Shown here: positions 44,778 to 57,432 of the stretch, one piece after another
Layout of the letters: each line of letters begins with the position of its first letter
Position numbering within the stretch: position 1 is the first letter of the stretch
Assembly: GCA_028095005.1 (NCBI GenBank)
Contig: CM051461.1
Span: 47,418,812-47,482,811 of the forward strand
Length of the DNA stretch: 64,000 nucleotides
Reading direction: 5' to 3'
DNA from: Rhynchospora pubera
Taxonomy: Eukaryota; Streptophyta; Magnoliopsida; Poales; Cyperaceae
Program-made: the position numbers and the translations under genes
The notes under the pieces: generated by a model
Seen by the model: only the letters and a program-made list of their open reading frames with translations
The model's database searches: none
Told to the model about the DNA's origin: nothing

Positions 44778-47090
44778 CTCCAACAAAATAAGAAAGATGG
44801 TATTTACATATATTTTTATAGATAAACTTTTTTATTTATGTTAGATCCTATTCTATCGCTAAATTTACTTGATGTACAAAATCTAGTAATTTTTTAGGAA
44901 GATTCAAAAATCAATGTGATTTCTACATTAAACATTGTAAAATTAAAAAGTTTAGCAAAAATAAATTGCTAGATTTTTAAAGAATAAAATGTTAGAAAAT
45001 GCCCAATTTTAATTTTGTGACTAATTATCCTTAATTAATCCAATTAAACAAAGAGCAAGAGAGGATCTAGTACTCAAGTTCAATCGACACCAAGAGAAAG
45101 GGGTGGATTTATGCCTCCCGCGAAATCGTATTCACGGGGCTCGATCCTACGGCATGGGAATCGATGGGGTGCTCTCCTTCGCCTCCTCCATGTTTGGCCT
45201 CGAGTCCACTAAGGCATTAACCAAGTTATTCTCGAATCGTGCTAGCAATGAGAATAATAAGTCTAATCCCAAAGCTTTCTCTTTCTTCAATCAATTCACC
45301 AATTAATTTGTGGAAGGGAGAGCTCAACACATGAGCAATTGTGTGGAGAGATGAGAGGAAGAGGGAGGCGCCTAAGAGAGAAGGGAAGTGGCGGCTAAGT
45401 CAAGGGAAGAGAGAAGGTTGGATTTTGCTTCTATGCACCTCCTTAAATAGTGCACAAATCCTACCTACCACCTATCCTTTAATTACCACATTGCCACTCA
45501 ACCCTAGTCTCATATGGCCCGCCTCTTTATGGGCCTAAATAGGCCACAAGCTCATCTCTATAGGTCCTCAATTCTATTAATTAAAGGCCCCATTCAATTG
45601 CTATTTAATTGGACATTTAATTTACCAATAAATAAAAGTCCAATAAATCAAGTGTGTTGTTTATAAATAATTATTAACTTAATAATAATTATTTAGAGAT
45701 TAGACAATGCATTAATTTATTTCAATATGATCCATTTGACTTAATTAATTATAACGGTCCACAACGGTATATAATTAATTAATCAACTTATCATATTTTA
45801 CAATACTCACTATTGCAAATAAATAAATAATGCACGTATGGTTAAACACCTTATTATGTGTGACCCTTTGAGGATTTATGCTATGTTGGACATGAAATTA
45901 AATCGTTATTTAATTCCAATAATCATAAGCGGTATCTAGCAACACGTTATGACTCCCAAGTCGCATAAATAGTGTACTGCTACAATATTTCAATCCTGCA
46001 TAAGAGAATAATAATGTTTCTTTATTTTGATTCTATGTCTCACGATATCATCGTATAATCCAAGATAGGAATGTGTCATTCTTGCAGATTATACGTTTCT
46101 TGATCTAGAGTTGATCGCTTAGTTGCGCGCATACGATCCAACTCCATCAAGGGGCCCAAATAGATATCGTCACTCACTAAGTGAATTAATGAGGGACATA
46201 CGGTTTTCTTGATGATTAGCTTTTCCTCGCACAATTCAAGAGAACAAAAATAAAGTCCGTATAGCAGCCCTTATCGGGAATCAGCGGTAGACAATATTTA
46301 TTGAACCTATCCTCATGTGGAAAAGATAAACATCTCAAACTTAGAACCAAAATCATAACGAAATAAACAATGACACATAACACAATCCATATGTTTATTT
46401 CATTGGGTCAAGTCCTGTACTATGTTCCATAACATATACATATTCAATTAAGTTGGTAACTCTTTACCTATGATTTGTAGAACTTAATCATCGCTTAACT
46501 TGCATACTAATCTTATATGATAATTAATGTTCATTTGTTAATTATCAAGATTATGGACCGTTTAGATTTATTATTGTCATTCTAAAGAATGATCCACAGA
46601 GATCTACAATTCAGATCCTAAACCTGAATAATCTGTCAATAATAAACTTAGGAACAGATGATAATATATCATCCATAACATAAACAAATATTTAAGTCAT
46701 CAATTATTGACTTCTAGGACATAACTCCAACATAAAAAATTGAGTCTTACTAAAAAATTGTTAGATTTTGTAAATCAAATAAATCTAACAATAAAAAAAA
46801 AAAACTCATGGCCCGTAGAGGTATTTCACGCTAGGTCTAACAATAGGTATTTTTGCTATTCAATCGATTTGATCTATGGTCGGATATTAATCGCATACGA
46901 AGTAATAATATATTTTAATTTTCCGTCTAATAAAAAAACAAATTAAATAACATATATATATGTATCGATGCTAGATTAAACAATATATTTTTATTATCTA
47001 ATATTATTTTTTTTCTTTATTTGCCCACATATGAGGATATCTTAAGCTAGTCTATAAAAATGTATGTAAAGACAATTTTGTTTTGTAGTG
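44778..47090. mobile_element. CACTA-like relic split by a solo LTR
   Basis: Absent from the collinear place in unit 1 (near 31190). The right end is the complement of CACTACAAAACAAAATTG. The left end is a decayed CTCCAACAAAATAAG. Both ends then share 'tttacata(t/c)atttttataga'. Target duplication is not resolved. The interior that remains outside the LTR is short and non-coding. Confidence 0.55.
44990..46732 (-). mobile_element. Solo LTR (Ty1/copia-like)
   Basis: Read on the minus strand it starts TGTTGGAGTTATGTCCTAG and ends TTCTAACA. The 5-bp duplication TAAAA is exact (44985-44989 and 46733-46737). No internal domain or second LTR is present, so it arose by LTR-LTR recombination. The start sequence is typical of copia-type LTRs. 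1743 bp. Confidence 0.88.
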
Positions 47091-47810
47091 TCACGGTTGG
47101 CACATATAGGTTCTCTATATAATTTGGTTATTTTCCAGTTTATCAGTTCGCTTCAATTTTTAATGTAATTCGTCATGTTTTAGCTTGACAATTTGTCAAT
47201 AATGATTGTATGGCCAAAATTAGTGAACCCATATGTGTCTGATTAACAACTATAAAGAAAGGAGGAACAAAAACTTACGCCTAGACTGCCTCAACGATGG
47301 ATATAAAACTGTCAGAGTGTTTAAATCAGTGTTTAAGAGGGTGCAAAAATTTTCCAAAGTTTCATGCATTTGTCTATTGTAGCAATCATCCTTTTCAGAG
47401 GTTTGTTTTGTGAGTTCCATTTTAAATTCATGTTTCTATGATTCAATCTCGTAAATCAGGTGCACTAAATCAGAAGGATCTCACAACTCCTGACACCGAA
47501 CAATTTGCAGACGCGAATACTTTACTCACCAAATAACTGAGTAAAGGAAACAGTATCAGTATTCTAACCAGAAATATGTGTAAGCAAAACGAATTCCTTT
47601 TCTAGATTATTTCAATTTTCGCGGGAAAAAGTGGTCAGTTCCCATGTGTACAATTGCAATTTGTTATTGTGCACACCCAAATAGCATTTATAACAAAATT
47701 AAGTTCGCATAATCAGATAGCCGCATGCCCCCAGTAATTAACTCTTGGCTACACTTCGAGGAAGTGCACAAATATGAAAAACGATACAGTTATTACTTAT
47801 TACTCGATAT
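47091..47810. other. 3' flank of the kinase pseudogene
   Basis: Paralogous to about 31200-31903. A short local duplication repeats the gene's last codons and nearby sequence ('cataatcagatagccgcatg' at 47709 and 47828). Confidence 0.6.
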
Positions 47811-49314
47811 TTATCTTACAGCAGGACCATAATCAGATAGCCGCATGCCCCCAGTAAGTGCCACCTCTTCATTGCCATAAATTACATTATCAACTGACCT
47901 TTCAGTTCTTGAGAAATCACTATAAGGACTTCTGTCCCCTGAAGGCAAATGACCAGTCTCATTACTAGACATTTCTAGATCCAGACTTTCCTTGAGGTCT
48001 GTGACAACTGCTGTCATGTCAGGCCTGCCTGTAGGTAGTTGATTGGTGCACCTCAGTGCCAAATCAGCAACTTTCCAAATTGAGTTCAAGTTATGTTGGC
48101 CTCCCATATTTGGGTCCAGTATGCTTTCAATGTTTCCTTTTGATAGATCTTGTCTCACAAAATCAGTCAAGTGCTGACTCTCTTCAGGGCCTTGAAGGAT
48201 GGCTGGCTTGCCTGTGATGATTTCGAGCAGGACAACCCCAAAACTATACACATCACTTTTTTCTGTCAGCTGCATGCTGTAAGCAAAACTGCCAAAGTAC
48301 AAAACAAATCATGAAAAGCCATAAATGCCTTTGCCCTTTCTTGAAACGGTTCGAAGGACGACTCAAGATATTGGAGAGTGGATAACAAACTGCTAGCATT
48401 TTTTATTGCTGATTCGTTTTGATGTAAATAGGTTTACTGTGCAGCTAGTTTTTTATTTTCTTTTCTGTTACTTTGTACTTGTACGAATACTCTTCGTTCA
48501 ATGAATTTGTAGGAGAGACCCGGTCTCCCTACCTTCAAAAAAAAAAAATAAAATAAATAAATAAACTGTTGTTATGTACTCTTAAGTCTCAACTCCAATC
48601 AGACGCCAACTCTCCTTGTTTTGTGAATTTCAATTTATTTTGATTTCATTATTATTATTCTAAATACTTCTATTGATAGGTATTTCTTTTCTAAATTTTA
48701 ATATATAAAAATGAATGCTGATGCTAAGTTGCTAACTCTGTACTAGTTGAGTCTGGCTGCAGTACTCTCAAGTACTACCAAAAATGAGACTTTAACGTGC
48801 TTTTATAGGCTACTAGTAACTGCTTTGGTTTTTGGTAAAAAGTTAATTTGGTGAATAAGCATGCATATAACATGTGCGCAACACTAACGTAGTACCATTA
48901 TTCTCTAAAATATAAAGTTCCACAGGACCACAGGCGCACTGCATGCTTACAACTTGTCCTTAGTTGGAAGGCAGAAATAAAACTACAACCAAAAGATAAC
49001 AGTTCACATATTAAGAAAGTAGGAAGAACATACTTGGGATCCAAATATCCAGCTGTCCCATCAAGACCCTGTGTAAAAACATGAGTGCCGGTCAAAGCCC
49101 GGACCAAACCAAAATCGGAGAGCTTTGCTTCAAGATTTGTGGTAAGAAGAATATTGTTTGCTTTCACATCTCTGTGGATTAGTGGTGGATTACACATCTT
49201 GTGCAGATATTCTAACCCTAAATATTTTTAAAATAAAGAAGTGTTCAATAATGATTACAAGAAGCATTTTTTATGTGATGGCGAATAGTAACAGATTTTT
49301 TTATACCTTGGGCT

Positions 49315-49849
49315 TAGGGCTGTATACGAGCCGAGTTCGAGCGAGTTAGCCTCAACTCGAACTCGAACTCGTCACAACTCGAGCCAACTTGTGACTCGAT
49401 AGCAAAGCAGTTCCGAGCTATTCGAGCTAACTCGGACTCAGCTCATTTTGACTCGAGCCAACTCGTGACTCGGCAACGAACTCGTGAAAAGGTGTTGAGG
49501 TGCTAGTCGCCTTAGAATTTTGCTCGAAAATAGAAAAAGAGGAGCATCCATGAGGGTGTAAGGGAGAGAAAAAAGTTTGGTGACTTGGGGACTAGAGTTA
49601 GTGAGCGAGTTATTGGGCTGCAAATCAATAAAATTGTTGGACTTTATATTAATATGATAACATTTTATTTTTTTACAGCATGTATAATCTGACTCGAGTT
49701 GGGCCGAGTCGAGTTGGGCCTAACTCAAACTCGGCTCGTAAAATTAACGAGTTGGCATAACTCGAGTTCTTCTAACTCGAGTTTCCATCGAGTTTTTTTC
49801 GAGTCGAGTTCGAGTAACTCACGAGTTACGAGCTTTTTGCTCACCCCTA
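49315..49849. mobile_element. hAT-type MITE, CTCGAG-rich family, in exon 11 of the pseudogene
   Basis: The ends are TAGGGCTGTATACGAG and the complement of TAGGGGTGAGCAAAAAGC. The 8-bp duplication CTTGGGCT is exact (49307-49314 and 49850-49857). The intact paralogue shows the empty site (ccttgggctgattc at 33320). The body repeats AACTCGAG-type motifs in both orientations. The insertion sits one base-pair step from the exon's splice donor; one TSD copy keeps the donor intact. Confidence 0.93.
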
Positions 49850-50146
49850 CTTGGGCTGATTCAAACACAATTCGGAGACGCTCTTTCCATGGAAGAGGCG
49901 AAGCATTTCCTGCGAAATCAATAGTGAAAATTTAGAGTTAAATTTCTATTTGATCAACTACGTACGTACTGCATAAACACCTTTCTGAAAGTGCTTTTCT
50001 AAATTTGATCGGATCGAATTTGTCATTTTTCTTCATTGTTCTATAGAAAATTTAAACAAAGATAAATGCCAGGAAAGAATATTATTATTTTGGAATGTAG
50101 AATTTATGTAGAAAAGATAAAAATGTTCCACAATATAATGACCTCT

Positions 50147-50149
50147 TCA
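50147..50149 (-). other. Premature TGA in exon 10 of the pseudogene
   Basis: The codon reads TGA here and CTA (Leu) in the intact copy at the matching place; two base changes are needed. It lies in the kinase N-lobe/hinge region. Confidence 0.9.
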
Positions 50150-51432
50150 CCAATATTGAAGATTTCCTTCTTGCATGCACTCGTAGACGAGAGCAATGTG
50201 ATTTCCGTCAATGCAGTAGCCAATCAACGAGACTAAGTTTTTGTGGTGAATTCTTGACAAACTTTTAACCTACAGATTTGCAATTCAGGATATATTAAGA
50301 AATTTTGTTCTGATCTTTCTCATATAACTCTGATCTAGTGGTGATTTGGACTAGTTCAACATTAGCAAATCATCCAAGAAAAGAATTGGAATGAAATAAG
50401 CAGTAAGAACAAGAACGATATATGGTACAAGGAGATAAGGAATAAAAAAACAATGCAGTACCGAGCATTTTTCCATTGCAGTATGTTAGTGTTTCTGTTT
50501 CGAAATGACTATATTTGTTAATATGTGGTACCGACCATGTTTCGAGTGGTTAGTCCGTGCTACAGGATCCGATTTATCGAATTAAAAATTTAAAATTAAA
50601 CGGATAAATACAAAAAATCAGAAAATATATATGAAAAAAAATTGAAAAAATAATAAAATCTGTCGGTGTGGCGGTTTGCCACCCATCCCTCAAAGAAAAG
50701 AAAAAAAAAATTGAAAATATATGTTTAAAGAGGTAAAAAAAAAATTGAAAGCATATCAGCTAAAATATAAATAGATATAAGTTTGAAATCCCGCAACTGC
50801 AACTATGACATTTCAAATTCCAGGAAATTTAAATTTTGAAAAAATTAATTAAATTGAGGTCATAATTTAGTAAAACATATTTCGTTAAAAAAAACTTTTT
50901 TTTCTATAATGATACATTTGACAAAATGAAAACATACCAATACTTCAAAATAGATTGCTGAGAATAAAATTAGAAGTTTTCTTTGTCTATTGATTTTTTT
51001 TATAAAGTACCGCTTGTTGTACTTATTTTTTTGACTTTAAGAATATTCTGGACTGTTTGATCTGATTTAAATTAAATAATTACAATGATGGACATGTTCC
51101 AGACTCCTTATTCCTTCTCTCTCTCTAAGTGCCGACCAAGGTGAAGCCATGGCACCTCATGTTGAATCCGTGACATCCCCACACGATTACCCCTCTCCAG
51201 GACACCTCGCACAACGTCCCCAACGCCCCTTCGCATCTCACCAAATGATGAACAATTGAACATTAATCGTAGTGGTTCTAAACTTCTAATCTCAACCCAA
51301 AATTCCAAACCACTCAAATTAAGCTCGCCCTCCATTGGTTCAGGAATTGGCAGGTTTTCCAACGGTACGGAACTACGGATCGATTAGTAACCTAGGTACC
51401 ACTATGTACCAATCAGTTTTAGTACAAAAGAG

Positions 51433-52008
51433 CAGTGATTTAAATAGCGCTGCTATGAACCGCAATAGCCCCGCTATAGCGGTACGACTTGGTAGACCAT
51501 TACTGTGCTAAACTAAAAGTGCCACTATAGCATTGTTCATTGGTATATACTATATAGTAATATTATTTAAATTTATATTTATTTTTGACCTTTTATTTCT
51601 TATGGTGGCTATAATGGTAAAAATTAGCAAATATGAATGCATTATAATTGTATTTTAGATAAATATAGCGACACAATCTATTACTTGTTAGTATAAAATC
51701 AGTATTACAAATATATCTTTGGCATATAAACTCTGACTGACTTGATATAATATTAATTACAATGAGATTTGTCTATTGCAATAATGAATTATAAAGTATA
51801 TGTGTTAAATTTAACTATCATAACATGCATATAATGTAATATAATTTTTAATTTTTAATTAAAAATGTGTATATGATGTAATAAGTAAGTACATTATTTG
51901 TACATGCTCGTTACGATCCCGTAGCGGCCGCTAAATGACCGCTACCCGCTATCTGTTATGACATGTGGTTGTCCACTACCAATCCGCTATCCGCTATTTA
52001 AACCATTG
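51433..52008. mobile_element. hAT-type element, CCGCTA-rich, in intron 9 of the pseudogene
   Basis: The ends are CAGTGATTTAAATAGCG and the complement of CAATGGTTTAAATAGCGG. The 8-bp flanks CAAAAGAG and CAAAAGAC differ at one base. Both ends carry TAGCGG/CCGCTA clusters. 576 bp, non-coding. Confidence 0.82.
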
Positions 52009-52779
52009 CAAAAGACCCTTTTATGGCAGATGCTTACCAAATTAATTAGAAAACTAAGCTACTAAATGAAATTCCTAATTAATTACTGGGCTCTTTGAGA
52101 AACACATGGTTGAGGAAGCGTTTATTATTCATCAATCTATATATTTTTTCCTTGCTACTCTTTTATGATTAATTTCTTTTGACTCTTGTACATAAACATT
52201 AGTATATATATATTCTTTTGATTTAATATAATTCTGTAGGTGTAGACTTCACCACTGGCGTACCTTCATAAAAAATATAGTTCCTAATTACCTCATTTAA
52301 AAACTGCTTTACTCCTTGTGAAGATGACTCAGAGCGCACTTTAACTGCAACCTCCTTTCCGTTTTCAAGGTAGCCTTTGTAGACATTACCAAAGCCTCCA
52401 GTGCCAATATGATCACTGAAGTCACTTGTAATAACCTTCAGGTCTGCAAAACTAAATTGCTTCTTGTCGACCATTGATTTCATTGCTTCAGGGTTAAATT
52501 CATCCAAGCTAGTCTCAATGCCAAGTTTTTCATTTTCTATATGGGATGTAGGTGGATTTTTGCGAATATCTGCAAATAAAAATCGTTAATATCTATGAAT
52601 TTATCAATTAATAAATAATATGCTAATATGAAAATATAGGCTGCATGACTGGACAATAATTATATTATACATTGAGGACACTTCACATGAAATTTTCATT
52701 TTCCTAATCGGGTTATATAATTACCTTGTACCTGTAATTTTTTTTATAATTGTCTGTGCTTTTTATATTTTTTTATTGC

Positions 52780-52781
<2 letters not shown>

Positions 52782-52828
<47 letters not shown>
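52782..52828. repeat. (ATT)n microsatellite in intron 8 of the pseudogene
   Basis: An uninterrupted run of about 15 ATT units. The intact paralogue lacks it. Confidence 0.9.
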
Positions 52829-53501
52829 TGTTGTGGGTGGTCATCGTGGATTTAATATCTGTCTTGTTGACAATGCAGATACATAAAAAAAAAATAAATA
52901 AATACTTGTTCTAATGGTATTGCTGGAAAAAACTATTGATCTTCTTACTATTGTTCTAATGAAAACTTAAACATTGAAACAATTCTTACTATTGATCTTC
53001 TTCAGGTAGAAAAGTAGTGCAAATGCTCCAACAATAAGCAGCACAATGGCTACAGCCACAATTATAAGGAAAATTGCTTTTGAAGATTTCTTGGTTTCAG
53101 ATGCACTAGCAGTGCCATTGAGACTGTCATTGTTAATTTAAAGTCAAATTATTTTTATGAATGCTATACTTTGCTCCCCAATTACAATACATATGGTACC
53201 ATAACATTAATATTTTTAGAGTTATAAAAGACATTTCTAACAAAAGCAACCTCACAAATATAAACATTTTGTATGAGTCACAGAATCAGACCAGGTATTT
53301 TGATGAAATTATATTAGCATATTTTTATATAAAGACTTCTAGTCCTATGGATTTATTAGCGTGCAGTGATTGTTCAAAATCATAGCCAAAAAAATTATAA
53401 CATCAACCATAAATTAATTAAAACTGGGAAAGGAAAAAAGGGAAAAGGACAGACTTCACAGTTAGAAGACCACTTTTTTGTTTTTTCAGGAGACCGGGAG
53501 G

Positions 53502-53779
53502 TAGGGGTGGGTAACGTTAATAACGGAAACGGAATGGGGTGTTCCGTTTTCCGTTCCGTTTCAATAAACGGTATGTACCGGCTGATTCATATTCGTTCCG
53601 TTTGGACGGAACGTAACGGAACGGTTATATTTACACTGTATTTCATATAAATGAATCACGAAATGCATTCCGTTTTCCGTTCCGTTTGTGAAACGGAATG
53701 AAATTTCATTCCGTTATTCGTTCCACATGGACGGAACGGAACGGTTTCGCGATTTCGCGTCATTCCGCGCCCACCCCTA
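53502..53779. mobile_element. hAT-type MITE, CGTTCC-rich family, in exon 7 of the pseudogene
   Basis: Perfect terminal repeats TAGGGGTGGG and CCCACCCCTA. The exact 8-bp duplication CCGGGAGG (53494-53501 and 53780-53787). The intact paralogue gives the empty site (agaccaggaggaagtg at 35596). 278 bp. It splits the codons after TLPPG in the juxtamembrane-side LRR exon. The best-preserved member of its family here, so probably the most recent. Confidence 0.95.
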
Positions 53780-56700
53780 CCGGGAGGAAGTGTGCCTAAA
53801 AGGTCACTATTTTCTGATAGGTCCCTGCAATAAAATATTAAATGTTGATGACCAAAGAAATTGAGGTTCAAAATGAAGTTAGAAAGAATAAGGAGATTCA
53901 ATGTGTTACAAGAATGCAAGTGATACTAATTGATCCAGGGAACTGGGAATGTTGCCCGAAAGATTGTTGTGAGATAAGTCCCTGAAATGGTTTAAACAAA
54001 TAAAAGTTAAATTTATTTATTCAAACTACTAAGACCTTAATTAATTGCATTTTTGGTATGCAATATGCATTATAAGTTGTCATGACTTGCAATGTAAATT
54101 TGTTGCCAAAGGGACTTACAATGTCTCAAGTGCAGTAAGAGATCCAAAAGCGGATAACAGTGCCCCAGTTAATCCACTGGATGACAGATTTCTGCAAAAC
54201 ATAAAATTTGTTAATTGATTTTGCGCAAATCCGTAACAAAGAGATTCTGCTTTTGCAGTTGGTGTATTGCTTCTTATTCAAAACTTACAAAGCTGTGACC
54301 CTAGGAATATTAGATTCTGAATCGAATGTACAGTTAATCCCAGTCCAACTGAGATTTGCAGGTACACAAGGATCACCACTCCAACCTTTGTTGACACTAT
54401 AGTTCCCCTTGATTGAATTAATTGCAATACCTGTACATATTTTTATTTTTTAGTTTCTGAACATTATTCTGCACATCCACTGATGATATTAAAGAAAACT
54501 GCATGTGTACCATGATTAGTGAACCAATACAAAAATCATAAGATCTATAACAAAGAAATAGGGATATACCATCTCCACTGTTTGTGGGCTGTGATGTTAC
54601 TGGTAAGACTACGTAAATCTCAAATGCATTGAGTACTGTATGGGTGGAAGAGTTGCATTCGGGGTACTTATGAGTGACACATTGTAATTTGTCTGTCCTG
54701 TCGTTGTGTAGGGAGCAAAAGCTGGGTTGAGGTAACTGATTGGAATAGGATAGTCATAGACTTTTACACCATTTGCATATAAATTGAACTCCCTGAGACT
54801 GTTGTTTGGCCAAGGTTGAATGTCAGCAAAATGGAGCACAACAAAGAACTTAGTTGACTTGTCAGAGGACGACCATCCTATGTCGATGGAGCCCTTGGGA
54901 TCTGAAGGAATGACAGCTGTCTGGAGCACAATAGAGGGGACATCATAAGTAAATCCATCAATGTTGGAGTTCGTCGATATTGTCGTCCAAGGAGACTTTG
55001 TCCAATTCACCCAAATCCGATCATGTGCATCATCAGGGAACCTGATAACAATAAATCATTAAATCTGGTCATGTGCCTCTGTCGTTCAAGCAAACTTGAT
55101 GACTTTTTTTCTTCAAATATTTTACTATTTATATCTATATTTTCAAATCGGTGGGTTTGTAATTCTCGAATAATAATGTTTTTCTCAAATTTGGTTTCTA
55201 ACAAGATTTAGATATGGAGTATAATTAAATGGTTCCAATCAGTCATTCGAAACTCAAATTTAAATAAACGGGTCCAAAGTAAAAATATTCCAATTACTCT
55301 TGTCAAGTATGCACCCAATCAAACATAACTTTTTTGAGGTTTGGTTTTAGCCAACGAACTTTTTTATAAAAATCTAGACACTAAAAAAAATAAGAATGTT
55401 TTTATTTTTTCTTTTTTTGAGGGATTTCTATTTTTTTTCTTTTTGAGCAAATTAAAAATATTTAATTAAAAAAATAACTATTCTTTGCATACCTCACGAC
55501 ATCAGAATTTGATCCTACATCCTTCCTATAATTGAGCACCAATGATTGTGAGGAGTTCGCAAGTTGATAAAGAGCAGTACTTAATGGTCTCAACTCGAGT
55601 GTGGAAATGAAAGGGATCCCATGTCCCGTGTTGACGAGACAAACATGTATGAAATTAGCAGGCGCAACACCAATTATCTCTTTGAAAAACCAATCATCAG
55701 TAGTATCCATGTCAAGGGTGCACCAGAAATTGGTACCAAAGTATAAATCAAAACTCGGTGGCTTCGATAACCCATCGAAGTTCCCATAATAGAATGTTGC
55801 CCGTACAAGATATTTTATTCCTTTTGTTACTGGTGTTACAGTGTAACAGTTCTTAGTATTGTTAGGAAATCTCCTGAAAGTATCAAGATCCTTTCTAAAC
55901 AGACTGGAAACATTGCCATTTTCCCCCGTGTCAATGTATTGATCATCTGATACATATGTTAAACCTGTGGAGAAATCAACATAGCTAGTATTGCTATCAA
56001 GACCGCAGTCTATATTAATGAATCCTGCACCAAAAAAAAAAAAAAAAATGAAAACCAAAAAAACATAAGGATTCTTGATCAATTTGATTCCATACAACAA
56101 GGAACCTATGAAGTAATCATTTCTATTGTTTTTGGTTATTCTACCTATATATATACAGTGATGTAATATTTAGAATGTTATTGAACTTTTAACAACAGTT
56201 CTGAATATTCAGTACATTATTGGTTTTTTGTAAAGGCACAAGCAATAACTTATTGGCGAAAATCAACAATAACGCAAAGTGCTGTTTATTTGCTAGCCTG
56301 TTTCCTGGAAGTTCTTTTTTTTTTTTTTTATTAAAGCCCTTAGGCCTCCTGGAACTTGGAAGTTCTATTTTGTGCCCATTTGAAACAGCAGTTTGGGGAA
56401 TCTCACTCGAAGGGAACAATCACAATTTCCGGCAGCAAGAGTAGGTGCAAGGATGGCCTTGATAATTGGGCCTCTACAGAAGCAATGGTTTTTTTGTTTT
56501 AAAAAAAATTGCTACCTATTTTATTTTCCCTTTTTACCCCTACTAGTAAGCTTGTTTCTTTAACAAAATAACTAGAGAATTTACTGTGTTGAAGCGTGAC
56601 GGTACCAAGCAACTCAAATAATTTGAATTCTCTATGGCGCAAAAGCAAATTAATAAGGATTTGCAGGATTTGAGAGTCTTCTTTTATTTTTAAACAATAC

Positions 56701-57261
56701 AAGAAGATATATATAAAGGATACTTATATGAATTAGAGACGCTTCTTAGTTCTTAGTATAACAGAAGGCTGTTTTGATGGAGACTAAGCCTCGGACTAGA
56801 ACAAGCGTTGCCTCAGACTTATTTTGTTTAGGTCAAATTTGCTTTGAACGTCTTCAGTGACCTGATAAGGTACAACAAGCGTTTCATGTGTTGAATTAAT
56901 TTGGAAGATAGCCAAGTGATCATCTCTGTGATTTTCATTAAACATAGATCTCTTACTGATCCTTTCTAAATTCTAGGTTAACATTGTCTTAAGCAAGATT
57001 AATTTCAGTAGATGCACATCACTATTTAACTAAAATTAATCTCTTCTTTGTTCTTTCTATTTTATTTGAAGATATCAACTTAATATGGCATTAGTAATTG
57101 ACTTCTGAGTATGATATAGGAATGTCAAGAATAGCACAACAAAAATGCTTAAGGGGCCGGCACCTTACAATTAAGAATTTAGAATTAAGCAACTATGAAT
57201 ATCGCACATTGAATGCAAGTAAACCAATAAAATGAGAAATAAAAAGCAAAAATAAATATAC

Positions 57262-57432
57262 CATTAGAACTCGGCGCAGTGCCATGAACACAAATAGAGA
57301 GCACGAACAGGATATATAAGCTCCAGACAAGCATTCTCCCCGAATACTTGCAACGCCCCATCCCAAATCCAAGGGAACAACCTTTCCGTTAATTTCCTGT
57401 TGGATACAATCTACTATTTGCACCCCAGTCAT
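57262..57432 (-). other. Upstream ORF of the pseudogene copy
   Basis: An ATG at 57432, 71 nt upstream of the main ATG and out of frame, encodes MTGVQIVDCIQQEINGKVVP, matching the peptide at the same place in the intact gene. See 41068..41240. Confidence 0.35.

Larger units (their letters stand above)
47811..57361 (-). pseudogene. Malectin-like LRR receptor kinase, tandem copy, disrupted four times
   Basis: Exons match the intact gene: 57262-57361, 55493-56024, 54570-55041, 54289-54430, 54120-54191, 53910-53981, 53455-53824 (with insert), 52990-53123, 52292-52569, 50143-50269, 49307-49909 (with insert), 49034-49217, 47811-48288. Lengths agree once insertions are removed (exon 7: 84 nt; exon 11: 60 nt). 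Lesions: a 5-bp insertion near 54634-54640 shifts the frame after NATLPPI; a hAT in exon 7; TGA at 50147-50149 where the intact gene has Leu (after NLQYW); a hAT in exon 11. Splice sites and kinase motifs (GTGGFG, HRDVK, DFG) remain, so decay is recent. At most a truncated malectin-domain protein could be made. Confidence 0.92.

Noticed and set aside
45103..45538. Plus-strand frames starting MDLCLPRN and MWRDERKR as small genes
   Set aside because: They lie antisense within the solo LTR and show no domain.
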